DNA of 7,088 bases from an uncultured Acidobacteriota bacterium (GTDB lineage Bacteria; Acidobacteriota; Terriglobia; Terriglobales; Acidobacteriaceae): assembly GCA_903932385.1 (NCBI GenBank), contig CAIZGA010000323.1, positions 1 to 7,088 of the forward strand, written 5' to 3'. How positions within the stretch are numbered: the stretch's first letter is position 1; each line of letters opens with the position of its first letter. The notes under the pieces are model-generated. The model was not told the origin of the DNA and searched no databases. It was given only the letters and a program-made list of their open reading frames with translations. Below are positions 1-6,597 of this stretch, in pieces. The translations under genes were made by a program, and so were the position numbers.

Positions 1-1
1 C

Positions 2-229
2 GATGATGCCGATGAGCAGGAGTGTGCCAGCGCCCATCGCAGAGTGGAACCATATATTTAGCCGCCGCTGGCCACTACGCACCAACTCGCCTGCCTCATG
101 CAGGTCGGGGATGTGTAGCTCAGGCATGTGCATCTCCGGCAGATGCAGGTGCGAATGCTTTTCATGCTCCGGTTGCTGCTGCGGTTTTTGCTCGGGAGGA
201 ATTTTGTCATCATGCTTGTTATCGCTCAT
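2..229 (-). CDS. N-terminus of a membrane-anchored, probably TamB-like (DUF490) protein; cut by window edge
   Basis: The first 76 codons of a minus-strand gene are visible; the rest lies beyond the left edge. The ATG at 229-227 overlaps the TGA of the upstream SurA-like gene (ATGA) and has a GGAGG Shine-Dalgarno a few bases before it, so the start is secure. The protein opens with a charged, proline/histidine-rich tail of about 55 residues with three pentads of form [LM]H[LMI]P[ED] (residues 28-42). A basic stretch (R51 to R56) and the start of a hydrophobic segment (from about W60, with GTLLLIGII at 68-76) follow. This is the layout of a single N-terminal signal anchor with a cytoplasmic tail. 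TamB proteins begin with such an anchor and work with an Omp85 partner in moving material to the outer membrane. Naming it TamB-like rests mainly on the BamA/SurA neighbours; the diagnostic C-terminal domain is out of view. Confidence 0.5.
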   Translation of the reverse strand, partial: MSDNKHDDKIPPEQKPQQQPEHEKHSHLHLPEMHMPELHIPDLHEAGELVRSGQRRLNIWFHSAMGAGTLLLIGII

Positions 230-951
230 GGCAAGTCCTCCCCCGGTGCAAGGATGCGCACGTTGCCGCCGGCACGTAATTGCTTCAGCCAATCTTCCAG
301 CAGTGTGGAGATGCGCTGCTCGAGCAACAACTGTTCAATGCGATTGGCTACGTTGGCCAGTGGCGGCGGCGTGGTGTGCGTCGCGGCGTATTGCGGCATC
401 AACGTGTTGCGATAGTAGGTCGTCACTTCCTCATTCGAAATATGTGCGCCGTCGCGGAAGCGCTGTTCAATAAAACGCAGCATCTCAATGCGCGTGCGCC
501 AGCGTGTGTTGAACTCGCTCTCAGTAAATCCATGCGCCTTCAACACGGCCATCCATCCATCGTGAGTTGCGCATTTCGCGGGGGCGCAGTCGGGAATCCT
601 TCGCTGCAACTCGGCGATGTCCGCGGCAAGTTCCGCATCGGTCACCGGCGGCGGTGGCTGCCACTGCTCCTGCGCGGTAATCAGAGCGCGGTCAATCAGA
701 CGGTTCATCGCTTCTTCGCGCTGGTTTTGCGTCGCAGTGGATTGCCCCGCGCCCGCAACGGGCAGCATCGCGGCAATACGCATCTCCTGCTGTACATCGC
801 TGTCCAGAATCGGCTGGCCGTTGACCAGCGCAGCAATCCGGTCCAGCTGCACAGTAATTTGCTGCGCGTGTAGCGTCGCGGCTGCACACGCAAGCATGAC
901 CAGCAACATTGGCCCTGCTCTCCTGCGCCGATTTTTTACCTTCTGACCCAT
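226..951 (-). CDS. SurA-type periplasmic chaperone lacking a parvulin (PPIase) domain
   Basis: This gene encodes a 241-residue exported protein. A basic n-region (K4 to R11) and a hydrophobic core (MLLVMLACAAA, 15-25) lead to a likely signal peptidase I site after LHA (29). The mature start, DRIAALVNGQPILDSDVQQEMR (split over about residues 37-57), matches the SurA N-terminal chaperone domain, in which helices hold unfolded outer-membrane proteins. The end, with LLLEQRISTLLEDWLKQLR (about 208-226), resembles the C-terminal helix that completes the SurA core. Typical SurA is about 430 residues with two parvulin domains; none is present here, so chaperone activity without prolyl isomerase activity is inferred. 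C122 and C127 could form a disulfide in the periplasm. It lies 28 bases after the BamA-like gene and overlaps the next gene by four bases, which suggests one transcript for outer-membrane protein assembly. The ribosome site is weak (GGGA about 11 bases before the ATG). Confidence 0.82.
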   Translation of the reverse strand: MGQKVKNRRRRAGPMLLVMLACAAATLHAQQITVQLDRIAALVNGQPILDSDVQQEMRIAAMLPVAGAGQSTATQNQREEAMNRLIDRALITAQEQWQPPPPVTDAELAADIAELQRRIPDCAPAKCATHDGWMAVLKAHGFTESEFNTRWRTRIEMLRFIEQRFRDGAHISNEEVTTYYRNTLMPQYAATHTTPPPLANVANRIEQLLLEQRISTLLEDWLKQLRAGGNVRILAPGEDLP

Positions 952-979
952 TGCAGTACTATTCCCAAATTACGCCGAG

Positions 980-3900
980 TTAAAAACTCTGCCCAATGCT
1001 GAAAAAGAAATTGAAGTGTCCCGCGCGGCCAACATTCGGCGGGTTGTTGTTGTAATCCAGAATCACCGGATACAGCGGCGGATTCAAGTTGTAGCTGAAA
1101 TCAAGACGCAGCGGACCGATGGGCGTTTTGTAACGAATGCCGGTGCCAATGTCATGGCTGAAGAAATTAAAGTTGCATGTTCCTTCGGTCACTCCTGTCA
1201 CCACGCTGCAGGTGCTCACATTCGGCTGGCGGAATCGCAGCATGCTGGGCCAGATGTCGCTGCCGTTGATGAAGACGTTGCCCATGTCGTGGAAGAGCAC
1301 CAGGCTCACATTCTGGCTGAAGAGCGGCAATGCCTGCGGAGGCAACCGCAGTTCTGTCGAATTTACAAACACGCCGGTGCCGCCCACCGGATAGCCGGTC
1401 TGTAAATCTCGCGGCCCGGCTGCGTTGATGGGGAAGCCGCGCAGCGAATTGCCGCCGCCGGCATAGAGCCGCTCCGGCAATGGAATCGTCTGCAGGCTTT
1501 GCGAGCCGAAAGTGCGCTCCAGTCCCAGTCGCGTGCTGCGCGCCAGAACAAAATTCAAACGGCCAAAGTGATAGTAGGTGGAGTTGGTCAGATCAACGCG
1601 GTTGAAATCCGCCTCGGAGCCGAAGGCCGAGTCGGCAAAAAATTCCTGAAACGAAGTGTATGAACCGCGATCGGCATTCAACGGGCTGGGCGAACGCGTG
1701 TCACGAATCCATGTGAAGCCGGGACCACCTACGCGCACCGGTTGCGAGAGTAACGGGATGAGCGCAGCGCTGACCTGCAGTGTGTTGGCGTTCACTTGCA
1801 CGCGGCGATACGTGAATTCATACAGCAGCGTGTCTGCCTTGAAGAATTTTTCACCAACGCGGATGGAGCCCTGCAACTGCGAGGATGCGAAAGTGGTCAC
1901 GTCCTGCGCGTCGGTGTAACCGGCAGAGAAAGTAAAGTCCAGCCGCGGATTGTTCAACACATGCGGATACATGTACGAAAGCGTTGCGCGTTTTTCCAGC
2001 GAGCCGTACGAGCCGCCGAGCGTTACCGACTGGTCGCGGCCGCCGAGGCTGTTGCGGGTAATGTCGAGCGAGACGCGTTCGCTGGCTCCTGTACTGCCGT
2101 CGGGCGAGCAGACGAACGTCGCGGGGTTGATGCCCAACTGAATCAGCGAAGCCGCCGAGGGACAGTTGTGGCTGGGCTGTCCGGTTTGTGCTTCAAATCC
2201 AATACCGTAAAGGAAGTCCCAACGCTTGGCCTCATTCAACTGCACCAGAACATTTTTCTTTGGCGCATCGCCGGTGGGGTTTTCCACCGCGAGATTCACT
2301 TCATTGAACAAAGTCAGGTCATACAGGTTGCGCTGCGATGTTGTCAGCGCGTTCAGGTCCAGCGGGTCTCCCGGATGCACGCCCAGCGCCCGTTGCATGG
2401 TGCTTCTGCGGGTGGTATGCAGGCCGTTGATTAAAACCTTATCGACAAAAACCTGCTGACCTTCCTCCACATTGAAGCGCACATCAAGCAGCGGAGTCGC
2501 TTTTACCTGCTTAGTGGATGTGATTGTTGAGTCATCCAATGCCGCCGGATTTTCTTCGGTCTGCAGCAACTCCACCCGCGCCTGCGAGTAGCCGCGCCGC
2601 TGGTACCAGGCAAGAATGGCTTCGCGGTCGGCAGAAAGTGTGGTGAGTGAAAACGGCTGGCCGGCTTTTGATTTGAGCAATGCATTCACAGCGGCGGCGT
2701 GCTCCGGAGCTTCACCGGTTACATTCACCAGGCCGTAGTGTTGTTGCGGTCCCTCCACAATTGCAATGTGGATACGCAGGCTGCCTTCCTGCGCGGTGTT
2801 CATCCTGACGCGTGTTTCAAGATCCTCCACCGTCGGCGTCACTTGCACTTCAGTGAAGCCGTTGGCGCGGTAGAGTTGCGTCATGCTGCTGATGTCCGTG
2901 CTGAGCAGTTGCTGGCTGTAAAGACCGGCGCGCAGAAATACATTCGACGGCTTCACATGCATGCGGCCCAGCAGGGCATCGGTCTTGAAGAAGTGGTTGC
3001 CGGTGAAACTTATGGAACTGAGCCGATGCTTTTCGCCGCGGTCAATCGTGTAGAGAACGTTTTCGTGCGTCGCATCCGGCCGCACGGTTTTCACGCTCAC
3101 CTTGGCGTCAAAAAATCCGTCGCGTTGCATGGAGTCGCGTAAATTGCGTGCGCCTTCATTCAGCAGGTCGTCATCCACCGCGCTTTCTTCGTAGATGGGG
3201 ACCAGTCGGCGCAATTCACCGGCGTGGATGCGCATGCCTTCGGTCAGCACGCGGACTTCCGGCCCCTGTTCAGAGTGGAAGCCAAGATCCACGGTGTTGC
3301 TGGAGGCGCGAAAATTTTGCGACTCCAGCGAGATGGTGGCTTCCAGATGGTCATGCTTCAGGTAGTAGCTGCGCAATCGCGTCAGCGCACGTGTCAGAGT
3401 GTCATGGTTGGCGCGTGTTTTGGCGTAGATGCGTGCGCGATGCCGCAGTTGCGTCACGTCCATTCCTGCGTCGCCGGTCAGCGTCACAATGCCGATGCGA
3501 GCCTGCGGCCCGGTCACCACGTGAAAAAGTATGTTGCGCAGGCCATTGCCTCCGTCGCTGGTGGAGGCGGTCACCTGCGAACGGTGGTAGCCGTTCTGCT
3601 CCAGCGACTGCTGCAGCAGCTGCAGCGCGTCATTCATCTTCGGTTCGCTGAAGGGTGTGCCCGGATCCAGCCGCGATGCATGCACCAGCAGCGATGCCAG
3701 ATGATCATCGCGCACGCCCAGTACGCCCACAGTGCCGATAAAGTAACGCGGCACACCGGCAAAGGTCAGGTGGATACCATCGGTCTCGCGGCTGCCTTCC
3801 AGTTGAAGGTTGCGATACAAACCGCTGGCATAAAGCCGCTGCATACTCTCGCGAACTTTGTCGGGATCCAGCGGAGTGCCGGCGGTCTGCGGCAGCGAAG

Positions 3901-4087
3901 CCGGCAAGCTGTTGTCCGCGGCAAAATCAACTCCGGTAAATTTAATTTCTGCGACCGGCAAACCGGCCCATGTCCAGATGTCGGGGATGGCCGTGCTGGC
4001 CGGTGCGACTGCAGTGGCTTTCTGCTGCGCCGGTGCTGCGCTGCTCAGACAAGCTACGCACAGCAACGCCAGAACCGTCCGTCGCAC
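980..4087 (-). CDS. bamA: BamA/TamA-family (Omp85) outer-membrane assembly factor with about seven POTRA domains
   Basis: From the GTG at 4087 this is a 1035-residue outer-membrane protein that would insert beta-barrel proteins into the outer membrane. The signal peptide is MRRTVLALLCVACLSSAAPA followed by QQ. By eye there are seven POTRA units, at about residues 45-112, 113-195, 195-276, 277-352, 353-448, 450-544 and 545-621; several have the typical GF or GY before a strand and an EGP/EGQ-like end. The barrel runs from about 622 to the end. It has the loop-6 motif LRGF (882-885) after GGGNS, the family-typical FHDMGNVF, and a C-terminal Phe (IGQSF), the usual barrel-insertion signal. E. coli BamA (about 810 residues) has five POTRAs and TamA three, so this is unusually long. 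Start choice: the open frame extends to a GTG at 4222, but that would almost fill the divergent promoter region. A TTG at 4156 behind GGAAGGA is a real alternative (1058 residues). The GTG at 4087 gives the cleanest signal peptide and has AGG six bases upstream. It is probably first in the operon with the SurA-like and TamB-like genes. BamA versus TamA role is not settled. Confidence 0.88.
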   Translation of the reverse strand: MRRTVLALLCVACLSSAAPAQQKATAVAPASTAIPDIWTWAGLPVAEIKFTGVDFAADNSLPASLPQTAGTPLDPDKVRESMQRLYASGLYRNLQLEGSRETDGIHLTFAGVPRYFIGTVGVLGVRDDHLASLLVHASRLDPGTPFSEPKMNDALQLLQQSLEQNGYHRSQVTASTSDGGNGLRNILFHVVTGPQARIGIVTLTGDAGMDVTQLRHRARIYAKTRANHDTLTRALTRLRSYYLKHDHLEATISLESQNFRASSNTVDLGFHSEQGPEVRVLTEGMRIHAGELRRLVPIYEESAVDDDLLNEGARNLRDSMQRDGFFDAKVSVKTVRPDATHENVLYTIDRGEKHRLSSISFTGNHFFKTDALLGRMHVKPSNVFLRAGLYSQQLLSTDISSMTQLYRANGFTEVQVTPTVEDLETRVRMNTAQEGSLRIHIAIVEGPQQHYGLVNVTGEAPEHAAAVNALLKSKAGQPFSLTTLSADREAILAWYQRRGYSQARVELLQTEENPAALDDSTITSTKQVKATPLLDVRFNVEEGQQVFVDKVLINGLHTTRRSTMQRALGVHPGDPLDLNALTTSQRNLYDLTLFNEVNLAVENPTGDAPKKNVLVQLNEAKRWDFLYGIGFEAQTGQPSHNCPSAASLIQLGINPATFVCSPDGSTGASERVSLDITRNSLGGRDQSVTLGGSYGSLEKRATLSYMYPHVLNNPRLDFTFSAGYTDAQDVTTFASSQLQGSIRVGEKFFKADTLLYEFTYRRVQVNANTLQVSAALIPLLSQPVRVGGPGFTWIRDTRSPSPLNADRGSYTSFQEFFADSAFGSEADFNRVDLTNSTYYHFGRLNFVLARSTRLGLERTFGSQSLQTIPLPERLYAGGGNSLRGFPINAAGPRDLQTGYPVGGTGVFVNSTELRLPPQALPLFSQNVSLVLFHDMGNVFINGSDIWPSMLRFRQPNVSTCSVVTGVTEGTCNFNFFSHDIGTGIRYKTPIGPLRLDFSYNLNPPLYPVILDYNNNPPNVGRAGHFNFFFSIGQSF

Positions 4088-4235
4088 AGCTTGCCTGACT
4101 ATGGCGCTGTTCGTGCCGTGGCGCTGTCCGAATCTGCAGGTTGACTGATGCAGCAAAGAATTTCCTTCCGAGCGTGCGATTGCAGCGGAGTTCGCACGTT
4201 CAGGCCCCGATCTGCAATTCACACAGGTTCTCTCC

Positions 4236-4241
4236 TATACT
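4236..4241 (+). promoter_or_regulatory. Candidate -10 element in the divergent intergenic region
   Basis: TATACT (5 of 6 to TATAAT) lies 18 bases before the ATG of the adenylyltransferase gene. The best -35 (CTGCAA, 4212-4217, 18-base spacer) is poor. Read on the minus strand, the overlapping TAGTAT could serve as a -10 for the BamA-like gene. The block CTATACTAC is therefore a possible shared, face-to-face promoter core. The 172 bases between 4087 and 4260 hold no other gene that I can support. If this -10 is used, the plus-strand 5' leader would be only about a dozen bases long. Confidence 0.3.
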
Positions 4242-4259
4242 ACGAACCAGAGGCACTCC

Positions 4260-5348
4260 ATGCATACCAGTCTTGCCTCTTTAGACGCTAAAGGAACAAC
4301 ATCGGTGACTGTCAGCGAATCCATCCAGATGCAGGGCCGTTACTCGCGGCAGGAACTCTTCGCGGGCATCGGGCCGGCGGGGCAGCGCAAACTGTCCGTG
4401 GCTCACGTGGCGATTGTCGGCATTGGCGCCACAGGAGCGGCTGCCGCAGGCCTGCTGGCGCGTGCCGGAGTCGGTCGACTGACGCTGATTGATCGCGATT
4501 TTGTGGAGCCGAGCAATCTGCAGCGTCAGGTGTTGTTTGATGAAGCCGACGCCCGCGAAGCACTTCCCAAAGCCGAGGCCGCACGCCGCAAACTTGCCCT
4601 ACAGAACAGCGACATTGCCGTGGAAGCGCGTATCGCCGACCTGACGCCGGGCAATATTCACGAACTGCTGGCTGGTGCGGAATTGATTCTCGACGGCACC
4701 GACAATTTTGAAACGCGTTATCTGCTGAATGATTACGCGGTGGAGCAATCGCCGCGTGTAAAGGGTTGGATCTACGCTGCAGCCATCGGAGCCTATGCGG
4801 CCACCATGAATATTCTTCCCGGCGCGACGGCCTGTCTTGCCTGCATCTTTCCCAAGCCGCCATCCGGCCCGGTGGAAACCTGCGACACCTCCGGCATTTT
4901 GAACACTGCCGTCAATCTGGCGGCATCGCTACAGGTGACCGAGGCACTGAAGATTCTTAGTGGTGCGGAAGATTCTCTGCGTCGCACGTTGTTCTCCATC
5001 GACCTGTGGAGCAATGATCGCTCGGAGATTAATACATCGCATCCGCGCGCGGGGTGCACGGTCTGTGGCGAGAAAAAATTCACACACCTTGCCGGCGAAG
5101 GCCGACCGCACATCACACTCTGCGGCCGCAACAGCGTGCAGATCCACGAACATGCCCGTGAGGTGGACTTTGCCGAGATGCAGGTGCGTCTGCAACCGCA
5201 TGGCGATGTTCGCTACAACGGCCTGGCGCTGCGTTTTGTGCGCGGCCCGCACACCATCACACTCTTCGCCGACGGCCGCGCCATTGTGCAGGGAACCGCC
5301 GACGTAGCCGTGGCGCGTACACTGTATGCCAGATACATTGGCAGCTGA
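4260..5348 (+). CDS. ThiF/MoeB-family (E1-like) sulfur-carrier adenylyltransferase
   Basis: This 362-residue enzyme belongs to the family that uses ATP to adenylate the C-terminal Gly-Gly of a ubiquitin-like sulfur carrier (ThiS, MoaD or similar) for thiamine, molybdopterin or related sulfur transfer. Visible motifs in order: RYSRQ (27-31); the nucleotide-binding loop GIGATG (54-59) followed by AGVG; DRDFVEPSNLQRQ (78-90) with the ATP-contacting D80, N86 and R89; K104; DGTDNFETRYLLND (145-158), with the Mg/ATP aspartate D148; CLAC (192-195) and CTVC (266-269), four cysteines that would bind structural zinc; and C208 in CDTSGIL, at the position of the family's reactive cysteine. The last 90 or so residues (from about LCGRNSVQI to LYARYIG) form an extra C-terminal domain absent from short MoeB and resembling the end of longer ThiF-type enzymes. 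The ATG at 4260 has AGAGG six bases upstream; an internal ATG (M24) lacks a site. No thiamine or molybdopterin gene is adjacent, so the carrier is unknown. Confidence 0.87.
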   Translation: MHTSLASLDAKGTTSVTVSESIQMQGRYSRQELFAGIGPAGQRKLSVAHVAIVGIGATGAAAAGLLARAGVGRLTLIDRDFVEPSNLQRQVLFDEADAREALPKAEAARRKLALQNSDIAVEARIADLTPGNIHELLAGAELILDGTDNFETRYLLNDYAVEQSPRVKGWIYAAAIGAYAATMNILPGATACLACIFPKPPSGPVETCDTSGILNTAVNLAASLQVTEALKILSGAEDSLRRTLFSIDLWSNDRSEINTSHPRAGCTVCGEKKFTHLAGEGRPHITLCGRNSVQIHEHAREVDFAEMQVRLQPHGDVRYNGLALRFVRGPHTITLFADGRAIVQGTADVAVARTLYARYIGS

Positions 5349-5350
5349 AT

Positions 5351-5455
5351 ATTCACTCTCCATGCGATTTGCGCGCACGCCAAGCAACACCGCAGCCCGG
5401 CATGGCATCACAGCAACAGGGCTGCAGGAATACGGTCTTCATTGCCGGAGTGAAT
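5351..5455 (+). repeat. Nested inverted repeats in the gap before the sigma-factor gene
   Basis: The 130 bases between the adenylyltransferase stop (5348) and the sigma start (5479) contain two nested perfect inverted repeats. ATTCACTC (5351-5358) pairs with GAGTGAAT (5448-5455), and inside it GCAGCCC (5392-5398) pairs with GGGCTGC (5419-5425). No U run follows either arm, so this is not an intrinsic terminator. It could be a folded mRNA leader or a protein-binding site, or arise by chance: short repeats like these are not rare in a stretch of this size. Confidence 0.35.
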
Positions 5456-5478
5456 CGGTCATGCAGCCGAGAGGAAGA

Positions 5479-6150
5479 ATGAGCGAGACTCCAACGCCGC
5501 GTAGCGGTATCCAGCGTAATAAGCCGATAGAAGGCGAACTGGAAGCCATTGAGCGCGCCCGCCATGGTGACCAGAACGCATTCGCCATTCTGTACGGCCT
5601 GCATCGCAAACGGGTCTATACGTTATGTCTGCGCATGTTGGGCAATGTTTCAGAAGCGGAAGATATGACGCAGGAGGCCTTCCTGCATCTTTTCCGCAAG
5701 CTGGATAGTTTTCGTGGCGAGTCGGCCTTCTCCACCTGGCTGCACCGCATGACGGTGAATCTTGTCCTGATGCATCTGCGCAAAAAGGGCTTGGATTTAG
5801 TTTCGCTGGACGAGTCGATGGACCCGCAGAATGAAGCCGGCCCGCATCGCGACTACGGCATCATGGACCTGCAGCTGAACGGGTCAGTGGACCGCATTGC
5901 GCTAGAGCGTGCCGTCAACGACCTGCCGCCCGGCTACCGAATCGTCTTCCTGTTGCATGATGTGGAAGGTTACGAACACAATGAAATCGCTGCTATGATG
6001 AATTGCTCAACGGGAAACAGCAAGTCCCAATTGCACAAGGCGCGCCTGAAACTGCGCGAGTTGCTGCAGCGGCCCCAGTCAGATGACAATCGACAGGTAG
6101 ACGGCATTTCCATAGCACAGGAAAAGGCAAGCAAGGAGGCTGAGCAATGA
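5479..6150 (+). CDS. ECF-type RNA polymerase sigma factor (sigma-70 family)
   Basis: This 223-residue sigma factor has only regions 2 and 4. Region 2 (about 30-105) includes the core-binding helix with D62-MTQEAF and the promoter-melting segment FRGESAFSTWLHRMTVN. An acidic linker (about 106-140) separates it from region 4 (about 142-196), which starts LPPGYRIVFLLHDVEGYEHNEIA and has the helix-turn-helix ending STGNSKSQLHKARLKLREL, which would read the -35 box. The ATG at 5479 is chosen because GAGAGGA (5469-5475) lies just before it and the length fits the family. The frame stays open upstream to 5326, but that would overlap the previous gene and add an unrelated tail; the ATG at 5461 has only a distant GGAG. 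Its stop overlaps the start of the anti-sigma gene (ATGA), the usual coupling for such pairs. I could not identify an autoregulatory ECF promoter, and the stimulus is unknown. Confidence 0.92.
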   Translation: MSETPTPRSGIQRNKPIEGELEAIERARHGDQNAFAILYGLHRKRVYTLCLRMLGNVSEAEDMTQEAFLHLFRKLDSFRGESAFSTWLHRMTVNLVLMHLRKKGLDLVSLDESMDPQNEAGPHRDYGIMDLQLNGSVDRIALERAVNDLPPGYRIVFLLHDVEGYEHNEIAAMMNCSTGNSKSQLHKARLKLRELLQRPQSDDNRQVDGISIAQEKASKEAEQ

Positions 6151-6464
6151 ACGACAGCCGAAAGAAGCAAAATCAGGCCCCGCAGGTTTCGGACCCCGCC
6201 GCTTGTGCAGAGTTCCAGAAGCATCTCCCAGAACTGCTGGAGGACGAGAACCCCAATCTTTCCGCGGACCCGCACATCATCGGCTGCGCCAACTGCGCCG
6301 CTCTGGTTCGCGATCTGGAAGCCATTGCCCAGGCCGCGCGCGAGTTGCTGCCAACCTATGAACCCAGTCCCGATTTGTGGAACCAGATTCAGTCGGCCAT
6401 GAAGAGTGATTTGCCCGAGAATCCGCCATTACCGCCAGCCGTGGATGCTGCCGGGAAGAAATAA
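6147..6464 (+). CDS. Zinc-binding (ZAS-type) soluble anti-sigma factor
   Basis: This 105-residue protein would bind and silence the sigma factor encoded just upstream. The ATG overlaps the sigma stop codon and has a strong AAGGAGG (6133-6139) seven bases before it. The core motif is H43-x3-C47-x2-C50 (within PHIIGCANC), the zinc signature of the ZAS fold. C20, in a helix beginning CAEFQKHLPELL, stands at the place where the redox sensor RsrA has its fourth ligand; H26 is another possible ligand. No membrane segment is present, so the protein should be cytoplasmic and sense an internal signal. The last 35 or so residues are proline-rich and probably flexible. Family assignment is firm from the motif and context; the target being the neighbouring sigma is inferred from coupling; redox sensing is only a hypothesis. 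Confidence 0.85.
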   Translation: MNDSRKKQNQAPQVSDPAACAEFQKHLPELLEDENPNLSADPHIIGCANCAALVRDLEAIAQAARELLPTYEPSPDLWNQIQSAMKSDLPENPPLPPAVDAAGKK

Positions 6465-6504
6465 TTCCGCTTGCGTTTTTTCAACCGTTTGCGCTAATCT
6501 CAAA

Positions 6505-6597
6505 ATGCTTATGAAGACGCATTCACAGACCATCAGCTTTACCTACCGCTACTGGTATCCAGTGGCGGCGATGGGTCATGCGTCTGTGAAGGTCTAA
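6505..6597 (+). CDS. Aromatic-rich leader peptide upstream of aroK
   Basis: A 30-codon ORF (28 codons if it starts at the second ATG, 6511) ends at TAA 6595-6597. Its middle reads SFTYRYWYP: Phe at 6538, Tyr at 6544, Tyr at 6550, Trp at 6553 and Tyr at 6556, so five aromatics fall in seven codons. Leader peptides that control amino acid operons (trpL, pheL and similar) carry clusters of the regulated amino acid in this way, and the next gene makes a precursor of all three aromatics. The codon cluster sits inside a hairpin, and the stop codon falls just after a competing RNA strand (6582-6590), as attenuation needs. No Shine-Dalgarno is visible before either ATG. A weak -10 (TAATCT, 6495-6500) would start RNA near the first ATG, so a leaderless message is possible. 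No function as a mature peptide is suggested. Confidence 0.72.
   Translation: MLMKTHSQTISFTYRYWYPVAAMGHASVKV

Noticed and set aside
885..951. Lipoprotein signal in the SurA-like protein (MLAC around C22)
   Set aside because: The residue before the Ala is Leu rather than a small residue and the -3 residue is Met, a poor lipobox; a signal peptidase I site after LHA fits better.
3224..4144. Long plus-strand open frame (306 codons) opposite the BamA-like gene, with similar ones at 1796-2434 and 280-873
   Set aside because: They lie antisense to genes with clear domains, have no recognisable motif or ribosome site, and are expected shadows in GC-rich DNA.
5427..5460. Possible ECF autoregulatory promoter (GGAATA then GGTC) before the sigma gene
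   Set aside because: The spacing between the two elements is too long (over 20 bases) for ECF promoters, and the downstream element abuts the coding start.
5326..5478. Upstream extension of the sigma-factor frame to an ATG at 5326
   Set aside because: It would overlap the adenylyltransferase gene and add about 50 residues outside the sigma fold, while the ATG at 5479 has a good ribosome site and gives the usual length.
6450..6481. Terminator for the sigma/anti-sigma operon just after the anti-sigma stop (T run at 6475-6481)
   Set aside because: The T run has only a 3-bp CGC/GCG or a bulged 5-bp stem before it, too weak to call an intrinsic terminator; the sigma operon may read into the aroK leader.
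6406..6504. Extension of the leader-peptide frame upstream to an ATG at 6406
   Set aside because: That ATG lies inside the anti-sigma gene in another frame with no ribosome site; the extended segment has no feature and would not help attenuation.
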